Origin: Gemmatimonadota bacterium
Lineage (GTDB): Bacteria; Gemmatimonadota; Gemmatimonadetes; Longimicrobiales; Gaopeijiaceae
Assembly (NCBI GenBank): GCA_029879725.1
Contig: JAOUPR010000003.1
Coordinates: 1-64,000 of the forward strand
Length of the DNA stretch: 64,000 nt
Direction: 5' to 3'
In this document: piece after piece, positions 19,068 through 26,169 of the stretch
Position numbering within the stretch: the first letter of the stretch is position 1
Layout of the letters: every line of letters starts with the position of its first letter
The notes under the pieces: generated by a model
The model's input: only the letters and a program-made list of their open reading frames with translations
What the model was told of the DNA's origin: nothing
The model's database searches: none
Translations under genes and position numbers: made by a program

Positions 19068-20027
19068 TCAACGCCTCCATCGGTTCCACCGCCTGCGCGC
19101 CACGTCTTGCACGCTGTCGGTGAGCACCAGGATCAGCGCCAACGCGGCCAGCACGGCACCGGCCCTACCCGCCGGTTTTCCGCCCGAGTCCCCGGGCCCA
19201 CCGGAAAGGCTGCGGGCGACCGGCACGGCACCGCCGCCGGAGCCGCTCCACAGGAAGATCCCACCCGTACGGGAGGTCACCGCTTCGAGAGACCCGGGCC
19301 GGGCCCGGGACCAACTCCCGGGCACCCCGGGCACGGCCCCACCCTCCTCGGTTCCGACGCCGACGGCGTGGACCACGATCCCCGCGTCCCGTGCGCGGTC
19401 CGCGGCGGCCGTGAGCGCCTCCACCGTCTCGAATCCCTCTCCGTCCGAGAGGATCACCACGCTCCTCTTCCCCGCCGTGCCCACCACCTCCCCACCGGTG
19501 GACGCCTCCGCCTCGAGGACGTCCACGGCACCCTCCAATGCCGACGCCAGATCCGATCCCCCCGTGGAGAGCACGTCGGCGCCCAGCGCCTCGAGATATG
19601 TGGTGAGGAGCGCCCGATCCGTGGTGGGCGGAAGCAGGAGATGGGCGCGATCCGCGAACGCGATGAGGCCCAGTCGAGCATCTCCCGCCTCGCCGATGAT
19701 CCGGTATGCCGCCAGACGGGCTCGCGTGGCCCGGTCGGGCACCTCGTCGCCCACCGCCATCGACGCCGAGACGTCCACGACGAGCACCGCGTCGGAGGCC
19801 CCGGACCGCGCCGCCGGCTCCAGCGGAACCCCGTCCGGGATCTGGAGGGCCCCGCCCACGCACAGCGACGCCGATACGATCAGAGCGCCACCCGCTCTCC
19901 CATAGGGGGCATCGAGGCGCACCGCCAACGCGGCCACGCGACGCGCCCGGACCCTCTCGAAGGCGATGATGAGTCCGACCACCGCCACGGCGGTGAGGAG
20001 GGACGCCGGTTGAAGGGACGAGGTCAT
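19068..20027 (-). CDS. batB: BatB-like von Willebrand factor A domain protein
   Basis: This 319-residue inner-membrane protein has two N-terminal helices, a VWA domain and a C-terminal membrane helix near residues 288-310. The metal-ion-dependent adhesion site DVSAS is at D85-S87-S89, and the VWA fold continues through LGLIAFADRAHLLLP and ILSDGEGFETVEA. The start at 20027 overlaps the stop of batA (ATGA). BatA and BatB are paired VWA proteins held to interact with each other through the periplasm. The insert around GVGTEEGGAVPGVPG sits near the usual metal-site loop end. Confidence 0.9.
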   Translation of the reverse strand: MTSSLQPASLLTAVAVVGLIIAFERVRARRVAALAVRLDAPYGRAGGALIVSASLCVGGALQIPDGVPLEPAARSGASDAVLVVDVSASMAVGDEVPDRATRARLAAYRIIGEAGDARLGLIAFADRAHLLLPPTTDRALLTTYLEALGADVLSTGGSDLASALEGAVDVLEAEASTGGEVVGTAGKRSVVILSDGEGFETVEALTAAADRARDAGIVVHAVGVGTEEGGAVPGVPGSWSRARPGSLEAVTSRTGGIFLWSGSGGGAVPVARSLSGGPGDSGGKPAGRAGAVLAALALILVLTDSVQDVARRRWNRWRR

Positions 20028-20944
20028 GGCAGCCTCCCCCATGGACTCGCCAGGATTCCGCGCTCCAGCGCGAGCAGACCCAGAGCCCACCAGAGGAGTC
20101 CGGCGTGTCGGGAGACACGCGTGCGACGGTGGGCCTCCTCGAAGCGGGTGGGCTCCAGGGCGTCGATCTCGGCGTAGGCACGGTCCAGCCCCTCGCGATC
20201 GCCGACCACGAAATGCCGACCGCCTCCCACGCGGGCCACTTCGTCGAGGCGCGAGGGCCCGTCCGCCCCCGACGCCACGTCCAACGCGTGGATCCGGATG
20301 CCCAGAGCCGCCGCCGCGGCCGCGGCGGTGAGGGGATCGAGGACACCGGCGTTGCTCTCGCCGTCGGTGAGGAGCACCACCACCCGGGAGCGCGCCTCCA
20401 CCGAGCGTAGACGGTCCGCGGCCAGACCCAGCGCCGTTCCCATGGCCGTGCCGTCCTTCAAAGAGGAACCGCGTACCGACCTCGCCGCGGCGAGGAGCGG
20501 GCGGCGGTCCAACATGGGAGGCACCTGGATCACCGCCTCTCCGGCGAAGACCACGAGCCCCACCAGATCTCCATCCCGCCCCTCCACGAACCGGATCAAC
20601 TCCGCCAGGGCGGCGTCGAGCTTGCGCCTGCGCCCCAATCCGGGATCGGACATGCTCTCGGAGACGTCCAGGACGACCATGATGGCGGCCCCACTCCCCC
20701 GCTCTCCCGGGAGCGCCACCTCGCGCGTCCATCCCGAGGCGGCCCACGCCAGCACACACACCGACAGCGCCCGCGCGACCCCCGGCGCGTACGCGGCCAG
20801 ACGCGCCCGCCGCGAGGCCAGAGGGAGGGCCCCACCGGGATGGGACCACGACACTCCGGCGGCGCCCCTGGAGCGCAGAAACGACACGAGTAGGATTCCG
20901 GCCAGGGCCACGGCCGGCATCCAGGGCCAGCGCAGATCGCTCAT
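20024..20944 (-). CDS. batA: BatA-like von Willebrand factor A domain protein
   Basis: This 306-residue paralogue of the next gene has N-terminal membrane helices (about 8-23 and 55-70), a VWA domain with an intact D93-x-S95-x-S97 metal site (DVSESM), and a short C-terminal hydrophobic helix around LLWWALGLLALE. The VWA fold is recognisable through VGLVVFAGEAVIQVPP and VVLLTDGESNAGVLDP. The ATG at 20944 overlaps the upstream stop, giving ATGA coupling on both sides. It probably forms a metal-dependent protein-protein contact with BatB and the MoxR ATPase system. Confidence 0.9.
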   Translation of the reverse strand: MSDLRWPWMPAVALAGILLVSFLRSRGAAGVSWSHPGGALPLASRRARLAAYAPGVARALSVCVLAWAASGWTREVALPGERGSGAAIMVVLDVSESMSDPGLGRRRKLDAALAELIRFVEGRDGDLVGLVVFAGEAVIQVPPMLDRRPLLAAARSVRGSSLKDGTAMGTALGLAADRLRSVEARSRVVVLLTDGESNAGVLDPLTAAAAAAALGIRIHALDVASGADGPSRLDEVARVGGGRHFVVGDREGLDRAYAEIDALEPTRFEEAHRRTRVSRHAGLLWWALGLLALERGILASPWGRLP

Positions 20945-21879
20945 GCGGAACCCTCGACCGGATCCAGGTGGTCCAGCAGCGACGAGAGAGCCGCCGTCAC
21001 CTCCTCCGCGGTCGGAATGGACCCCTCGTACAGAACTCGGTCCGCCAGCATGAGAGTCCTCGCCACAGGATCGCGCGCGCCCCGGGACGGCTCCCGGCCA
21101 CCCCGCTCGACGAACTCGTGCGTGGTCTCTCCGCGTCCCACCACCCCGGCGTCGCGGAGCGCCCGCGCCGCCAGGACCGCGGCCTCCGCGGGATCCGCGT
21201 CCGCCACGGCGCGCGCGGCGCGGATCCGGCCCTCCGGCGTCGTACGCGCCACGAACGACGCGGGTGTCCCGGACGGATCCGGGTCGGAACGGCCACCCCG
21301 CGCACGGATCCACCCCGCGCCGCCCAGCGTCATCAGGAGGGTGGGCACCCACAGCGGGAGCGTCCACCATCCTCCGGCGAGTTCCGGGAGCCCTTCCGGT
21401 GCGGCGGGCCTCACCTGGAGCGCCCCCGGCGGGAGGGGCGACGATACCGTGACGTTCACGGGCGGGACCACGAGGCGGCGCCAGGATCCATCCGGCGCCT
21501 CCACGCGGAGCTCGAATCCGGGGAGGGTGTGGTCGCCGGTCTCCCACACGGTCAAGGGATAGGCCACCGACCACCACACTCCGGCGGAGTCGGCCGGATC
21601 ACGGCGGACCCTGGCGCTCCCCAACGCCTCGACCTCCCGCCCCCGGGGATGAGCTTCGGGATACCGCAATCGGAGGGTGTCCGCCAGAAGAAGTCGGACC
21701 TTTCGCACCAGGGCGTCCCCGGCGAGAGGCGAACCCGGAGCGACGTCCTGCGTCAACGAGAACGCTACCGGGGTGGGCGCGGGCGGTGTGGACGCGACGT
21801 CCTGACCCTCGAGGCAGGCCGGCACACCGACCCATACGACGCTCCACACGAGGACGCACCTCCCCCACCCCGTGCTCAT
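20941..21879 (-). CDS. Bat-operon membrane protein (DUF4381 position)
   Basis: This 312-residue protein starts at the ATG at 21879, which overlaps the DUF58 stop and gives a signal peptide (GRCVLVWSVVWVGVPACLEG). A periplasmic beta-sandwich-like part (30-170) is followed by one membrane helix (about 178-200) and a cytoplasmic helical tail of about 110 residues. No enzyme motif is visible. In Bat operons a single-pass protein of this shape (often DUF4381) sits between the DUF58 gene and batA. I assign it by position and topology only. Confidence 0.65.
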   Translation of the reverse strand: MSTGWGRCVLVWSVVWVGVPACLEGQDVASTPPAPTPVAFSLTQDVAPGSPLAGDALVRKVRLLLADTLRLRYPEAHPRGREVEALGSARVRRDPADSAGVWWSVAYPLTVWETGDHTLPGFELRVEAPDGSWRRLVVPPVNVTVSSPLPPGALQVRPAAPEGLPELAGGWWTLPLWVPTLLMTLGGAGWIRARGGRSDPDPSGTPASFVARTTPEGRIRAARAVADADPAEAAVLAARALRDAGVVGRGETTHEFVERGGREPSRGARDPVARTLMLADRVLYEGSIPTAEEVTAALSSLLDHLDPVEGSA

Positions 21880-22820
21880 ACCACCCTCCGCGGCGTACCG
21901 AAGTACCTCCGCAGTCGCGGGCCCGGGTCCTGCCACGGATCGACGTCGAGGGGAAGCAGTCCCAGCCGGAGGAACACGCTCTCCACGGACGCGCGATGGT
22001 CATTCTCCCATTCGGCCAACGCGGCCCGCACCGTGGGATCCGTGAGATCCACCAGGCGTCGGTCTCCGCTCTCGGGGTCGGACACCTCCAGCACCCCCGC
22101 CGCGGGAAGGTCCGCCGGCGACGGCTCACGAAACCAGATGGGGATCACGTCGTGGCTCCTCGTCAACGCCGTCAACGCGGAGACGACGGTTCCGGACGCG
22201 CCCGTATCCTGGAAGGGCCACCGGAAGTCGCTCAGGACGATGACCAGCGCGCGTGACCCGAGCGTTCGGTTGAGTCCCCGCAGGGCCGGAAAGGGATCGA
22301 CGAGTCCGCCGGGCGCGTCCTCCATGAGGGCGGAGAGCAGACGCCGCACGTGGTTGCGGCCCCGGGAGGGACGGATGCGCGTCGGGGTCGCCGCGTCGAT
22401 ACGGACGAGGCCCACCGGATGGTCTCCAGCGGCCGCCACCAGCGCCAGCGTCGCCGCGACCTCCGTGACCGCGTGGGCGGGCCGCGGAGACGCCAGGTCC
22501 TGGAGCGAGCCGGAACGATCCACCACCAGCACGATCTCCATCTCCCGATCGTCGACGAACTCCTTCACGTGCAGGCTCCCCTTCCGGGCCGTGACGTTCC
22601 AGTCCACCGCCCGGATCTCGTCTCCCGGCTCGTAGGCCCGAACACCGTCGGCCTCCACACCACGTCCACGGAAGACCGACGAAACCCTCCCGGCGAAGGC
22701 TCCCTCCGCCAGACGCCGTGCCCGGATCTCGAGATCGGCCACCCTGGGGAGTTTCCCGCACGGCTTCTCGCCTCGGTACTCTTCCCTGCGAGCCCACCGG
22801 AACCACGCGCGCCGGATCAT
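21876..22820 (-). CDS. DUF58 domain protein
   Basis: This 314-residue cytoplasmic protein has the DUF58 signature YEPGDEIRAVDWNVTARKG (residues about 63-81), followed by LHVKEFVDDRE and a VWA-like fold whose metal site is DRSGSL. Members are always encoded with a MoxR ATPase, as here, 6 bases away. The pair is thought to act as a chaperone or maturation module feeding the VWA proteins BatA and BatB. Several ATG-type starts are possible at the arginine-rich N-terminus; the first was used. Confidence 0.88.
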   Translation of the reverse strand: MIRRAWFRWARREEYRGEKPCGKLPRVADLEIRARRLAEGAFAGRVSSVFRGRGVEADGVRAYEPGDEIRAVDWNVTARKGSLHVKEFVDDREMEIVLVVDRSGSLQDLASPRPAHAVTEVAATLALVAAAGDHPVGLVRIDAATPTRIRPSRGRNHVRRLLSALMEDAPGGLVDPFPALRGLNRTLGSRALVIVLSDFRWPFQDTGASGTVVSALTALTRSHDVIPIWFREPSPADLPAAGVLEVSDPESGDRRLVDLTDPTVRAALAEWENDHRASVESVFLRLGLLPLDVDPWQDPGPRLRRYFGTPRRVV

Positions 22821-22826
22821 GACCGA

Positions 22827-23813
22827 CTACGGGAGTGGCACGACCGTGAGCAACTCCCGGATCACGTCGTCGGAGGTGACACCTCGCGCTTCGGCCTCGA
22901 AGGTCAGCACCAGTCGATGTCTCAGGATGTCGGGCGCCAGGGCCTTCACGTCATCGGGAAGGGCATGCCCGCGCCCGTGGAGGAACGCGCGGGCGCGGGC
23001 CGCCTTCATGAGGCCGATCCCGGCGCGCGGAGAGGCTCCGTACGAAACCCAACCGGCCGCGGCGGTCATCCCCGCGGCGGTGGGATCCCGGGTCGCTCTC
23101 ACCAGCGCCACCACGTACTCCTTGAGGGCGGGCGAGACCGCGACCTTCTCCACCGCCCGCCTGGTGGCGACGAGAGCTTCCACGGTGACGACAGGGGGAC
23201 GCACCACGTCCACGGATGCGTCTTCCGCCAGGGCGAGGATGCGCACCTCTTCGTCCCGCGACGGATATTCCACCCGTAGCATCATCAGGAAGCGGTCCAG
23301 TTGGGCTTCGGCGAGCGGGTACGTTCCCTGCTGCTCGATGGGATTGCGGGTAGCCAGGACGAGAAAGGGGTCCGGAAGAGGGAGCGTCTCTCCGCCCAAC
23401 GTCACCTGCCGCTCCTCCATGGCCTCGAGCAGGGCCGACTGAACCTTGGCGGGAGCCCGGTTCACCTCGTCGGCCAGGACCAGGTGGGCGAAGATGGGTC
23501 CCCTGAGAAGGCGGAAGGCTCCCCGGTCCGACTCGAATACCATGGTTCCGAGCAGGTCGGACGGGAGCAGGTCGGGGGTGAACTGGATACGGCGGAAGTC
23601 GGCACCCAACGATCCGGCCAGGGCGCGTACCATGCGCGTCTTGGCCAGGCCGGGCACGCCTTCCAGGAGCACGTGGCCGCCGGCCAGAAGGGCCACGAGA
23701 AGGTGGTCCACGACGTGGCTCTGTCCGACGATGCTGTGGGAAAGCGATTCCCTGATTGTGGCGACGATCTCCGACGTGCCGGCCGGATCCACGCGGATCG
23801 GGAGCGTGGCCAT
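22827..23813 (-). CDS. moxR: MoxR-family AAA+ ATPase
   Basis: This 328-residue AAA+ ATPase has Walker A GVPGLAKT (K58-T59), Walker B LVLADE (D115-E116) followed by NRAPAKVQSALLEAMEERQV, and sensor 1 in LATRNPIEQQGTYPLPEAQ-like sequence near 155, all typical of MoxR/RavA proteins. MoxR ATPases work with VWA-domain partners, which here are the DUF58, BatA and BatB products. It begins 16 bases after the cheZ stop on the same strand, with no room for a conventional promoter between them. Read-through from the chemotaxis genes is therefore possible; a promoter could also lie inside cheZ. Confidence 0.95.
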   Translation of the reverse strand: MATLPIRVDPAGTSEIVATIRESLSHSIVGQSHVVDHLLVALLAGGHVLLEGVPGLAKTRMVRALAGSLGADFRRIQFTPDLLPSDLLGTMVFESDRGAFRLLRGPIFAHLVLADEVNRAPAKVQSALLEAMEERQVTLGGETLPLPDPFLVLATRNPIEQQGTYPLAEAQLDRFLMMLRVEYPSRDEEVRILALAEDASVDVVRPPVVTVEALVATRRAVEKVAVSPALKEYVVALVRATRDPTAAGMTAAAGWVSYGASPRAGIGLMKAARARAFLHGRGHALPDDVKALAPDILRHRLVLTFEAEARGVTSDDVIRELLTVVPLP

Positions 23814-23829
23814 GGGAAGGTGTGGCGGC

Positions 23830-24531
23830 TCAGCCGCCGGGTGACGTGAAGATCTCGTCGACCAGGGCTTGACGGCTCTCGGCGTTCAAGGTGGTGGCGT
23901 TGGGATCGTTCGTCACCGTGGCGGCCGCGATGGAGTCGGACTCGACCCCTTCCTCCCCTCCGGAGGACTTGTGATCGAACAGTTTCGCCAGGCCGACCAT
24001 CCGCTCCTCCACGTCCAGGAGAACTCCCGACGCATAGCCCAGCTGCTGCGCGGTGATGTCCTGGAACTGGAGGAGATTCATGATCTGGAGAAGTTCGTCG
24101 CGGAGCTTCCCGCTGACCTCGGAGGGATCATCGCAGCCCTCCGCGGCCATCCCCTCGATGTCGTCGACCATCCCGAGGGCACGGTCGACGCTGTCGAGCA
24201 TGCTGGTGGTGGCCACCTCGGTAGCCGAACTGACCTCCGCGAGCTTTTCGTGGGTGCTCTTGATGCGCTCCATGGCCGCCTGCTCCAGGAGCCCCCGGCT
24301 CTGCCGCAGGCTGTCGATGACACCCATGATCTCGGTATAGGTGCGCACCAGGACCGTCACGAGTTCGGTGAATCCCGCGGGGTGGGTCGTGAGTTCCGTC
24401 ACCATCTGCTCCACCGCGGACCGCTTGGACGCTTCACTGTTCCCCAGATCCGACAAGACTCCCTGGACCTGGCGGAGGGTAGCCTCCGAATCGGAAAGGA
24501 CCTGTCGGCGGTCCCGGTCTCCGGGTGTCAT
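23830..24531 (-). CDS. cheZ: CheZ-type CheY-P phosphatase
   Basis: This 233-residue helical protein has the CheZ active motif QFQDITAQQL. D158 and Q162 occupy the D-x-x-x-Q positions that in E. coli CheZ (D143, Q147) dephosphorylate CheY-P. The acidic C-terminus carries a QALVDEIF helix after a flexible linker, matching the CheY-tethering peptide of CheZ. The ATG at 24531 overlaps the cheY stop (TGATG) with GGAG 7 bases upstream; a GTG one codon earlier is the alternative. A partner CheY is directly upstream. No CheA, CheW or receptor gene is in the window. Confidence 0.93.
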   Translation of the reverse strand: MTPGDRDRRQVLSDSEATLRQVQGVLSDLGNSEASKRSAVEQMVTELTTHPAGFTELVTVLVRTYTEIMGVIDSLRQSRGLLEQAAMERIKSTHEKLAEVSSATEVATTSMLDSVDRALGMVDDIEGMAAEGCDDPSEVSGKLRDELLQIMNLLQFQDITAQQLGYASGVLLDVEERMVGLAKLFDHKSSGGEEGVESDSIAAATVTNDPNATTLNAESRQALVDEIFTSPGG

Positions 24532-24905
24532 CACGCGGCTCCGACCGCACCCAGGGTCTGATCGATCTTCTCTTTCAGGACCTGGGGGGTGAACGGCTTG
24601 ACCACATAGTTGTTCACACCTGCCTGCGCCGCGAGGACGATGTCTTCGCGCACGGAACGGGTCGTGACCATGATGATGGGGATCTTCTTCCCCTCGTCCT
24701 TCGCGCGCACCGCCTTGACGAAGTCCAGGCCACCCATGTTCGGCATGTTCCAGTCTGTGATGACGAACTGGATGGATGCATCGAAAGCGGCCAGCGCCTC
24801 GTGTCCATCTCCCGCCTCCACGACCTCGGAATACCCGATGCGGTTGAGGGAATTCACAACGATGCGTCGCATCGTGGCCGAGTCATCCACGACCAGAAAC
24901 TTCAT
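24531..24905 (-). CDS. cheY: Chemotaxis response regulator CheY
   Basis: This 124-residue stand-alone receiver domain has all key residues: acidic pair D7-D8, phosphoacceptor D51 in ITDWNMP, the VTT switch threonine and K103 in VVKPF. When phosphorylated it binds FliM to bias rotation; CheZ encoded just downstream resets it. The WNMPNMGG segment is typical of CheY rather than of transcriptional regulators. It starts 39 bases after flgM ends. Confidence 0.97.
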   Translation of the reverse strand: MKFLVVDDSATMRRIVVNSLNRIGYSEVVEAGDGHEALAAFDASIQFVITDWNMPNMGGLDFVKAVRAKDEGKKIPIIMVTTRSVREDIVLAAQAGVNNYVVKPFTPQVLKEKIDQTLGAVGAA

Positions 24906-24944
24906 CCGTACGCCTCACTTCGCCCAAACTGGAAAAGGTTGCCG

Positions 24945-25232
24945 TCAAAGGTCGCCGGATTCGAGAATGGACCGAGCGACTTGTTCGGCCATCTCGGGAC
25001 TATCGTAGGCGCCTTCGCGGATTCTTCCCAGAACTTCCTGGAGCCGTTCACTGGCTTCCGCGTTCTGGGCCGCGAGGGCCTGTCCCTCCGACGAGATTTC
25101 GATTGAGTCGGTGCGTGCGCGATGCGAAGAAACGTCGCCAGCTTCCTGCTGGTCGAGTTCGCCGTTCCCTGGCGCCTTTTTGGGCGAAAGGGAGCGCATG
25201 GCACCGGATCCGGAAATGTGATAGATAGACAT
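24945..25232 (-). CDS. flgM: Anti-sigma28 factor FlgM
   Basis: This 95-residue protein has the FlgM layout: a disordered N-terminal half, then the conserved SIEISSEGQALAA strand and the C-terminal helices RLQEVLGRIREGAYDSPEMAEQVARSIL, which in FlgM wrap around sigma28. It keeps FliA inactive until the hook is complete and FlgM is exported. The start at 25232 has a strong AGGAGG 8 bases upstream. A partial sigma28-type promoter lies just upstream, so FlgM may be under its own target factor, as in other bacteria. Confidence 0.9.
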   Translation of the reverse strand: MSIYHISGSGAMRSLSPKKAPGNGELDQQEAGDVSSHRARTDSIEISSEGQALAAQNAEASERLQEVLGRIREGAYDSPEMAEQVARSILESGDL

Positions 25233-25257
25233 AAGCGAGCCTCCTGCTCACCTACGA

Positions 25258-25285
25258 GGTTCGGCACCCCGCCCGCTCAACTTGA
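25258..25285 (-). promoter_or_regulatory. Weak candidate sigma28 promoter for flgM
   Basis: On the minus strand TCAA, 16 bases, then GCCGAACC resembles the sigma28 pattern TAAA-N15/16-GCCGATAA, with five matches of eight in the -10 part. It precedes the flgM start by about 25 bases. The spacing equals that of the two better sites upstream of flagellin and fliD. It overlaps the end of the FliT-like gene's trailer. This is a tentative call. Confidence 0.35.
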
Positions 25286-25288
25286 GTT

Positions 25289-25720
25289 CTAGAGCGTAAA
25301 GTCCACATGGATCCTCCCCGGGGGGTCGGCATCCGTGGCGGGGGCTGCGTACTTCTCCACTGCTCGGTCGTTCCTTCTGGCGTCCCGGATCTCCCGGGCC
25401 GCCCCATCCCTCAGCTCGCGAAGCCGGGCCTCGATCCTGCGATCGGACGCCAGAGCGACACGAAGCATTTCCGCCACGTCCTCTCCGGACATGGCGCCCT
25501 CTTCGGGGTCGGCTCCCGGCTCCGCCGGATCCTCCCCCGAAACATCGAGTGTGTCCTGGAGGGCCTTCCGTTCCCCGGCGAGGACTTCGAACCGGGCCAC
25601 GTCACCGCTCTCCAGCGCCTCCTCCTGCGCATGCACGATCTGGGCATACCGCACCCACTCCTCGAGGCGACGGCGAGCCAGACGGTCGCCGGCGATCTCC
25701 GGCCCTCCCCGAGGCGTCAC
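25289..25720 (-). CDS. Probable FliT-like flagellar export chaperone
   Basis: This 143-residue, highly charged helical protein starts at a GTG overlapping the fliS stop (GTGA). It has no strong family motif, but the pattern matches FliT/FlgN-type chaperones: an N-terminal helix LEEWVRYAQIVHAQEEALESGD, a central acidic linker, a second long helix, and an A-x-x-K-Y...HVDFTL tail. Its position after fliD and fliS is where fliT usually sits. FliT chaperones FliD. It could also be an unrelated flagellar helper. Confidence 0.6.
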   Translation of the reverse strand: MTPRGGPEIAGDRLARRRLEEWVRYAQIVHAQEEALESGDVARFEVLAGERKALQDTLDVSGEDPAEPGADPEEGAMSGEDVAEMLRVALASDRRIEARLRELRDGAAREIRDARRNDRAVEKYAAPATDADPPGRIHVDFTL

Positions 25721-26157
25721 GCTGTGGGCCCCCTCACGCCGCCCTCGAGCGTCGTGTCGGGAAGCGTGGCCTCACCGCTCTCCACCAGACGCACGGCTTC
25801 CTCCCACGACTCGTGCAGTTCCCCCACCATCTCCGCCAGCGGTCCCAGCCGGGCGGCATCGAGGGCACGACTGGCCGCGTTGATCTCCTTGATCCAGTAG
25901 GCGTACAGGGACGCCAGCCGGACGGTGATCTCCCCGCCCTGGTCGAAGTCGAGGGCGGCCATGAGCTCGTACACGATCTCCCCGGCCTTCCCCAGACTCT
26001 CCGCCTTCCCTTCGATATCCTTCGCCTCGATCTGGCGCGACGCCTTCTTGAGGTTGACGAGGAGATGCTTGTACATGAGAGGGATGAGCCGCTCCGGAGA
26101 GCTCCCCATCACCGTCATTTCGCGATAGTTGCGAGCCTGATCGTAGCCGTTGGTCAT
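25717..26157 (-). CDS. fliS: Flagellin export chaperone FliS
   Basis: This 146-residue protein matches the FliS helical bundle: an N-terminal Y-x-x-A-R-N-Y segment, then SSPERLIPLMYKHLLVNLKKA, and the mid-protein ALDFDQGGEITVRLASLYAYW helix. FliS binds flagellin C-termini before export. It has a longer tail (about 25 residues) than common FliS proteins. The gene follows fliD by 12 bases and overlaps the FliT-like gene by GTGA coupling. Confidence 0.95.
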   Translation of the reverse strand: MTNGYDQARNYREMTVMGSSPERLIPLMYKHLLVNLKKASRQIEAKDIEGKAESLGKAGEIVYELMAALDFDQGGEITVRLASLYAYWIKEINAASRALDAARLGPLAEMVGELHESWEEAVRLVESGEATLPDTTLEGGVRGPTA

Positions 26158-26169
26158 CTAGGGAATCCC

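Noticed and set aside
20105-20410. Possible small plus-strand gene opposite batA
   Set aside because: Composition is biased and it lies wholly inside the VWA-domain frame, with no ribosome binding site.
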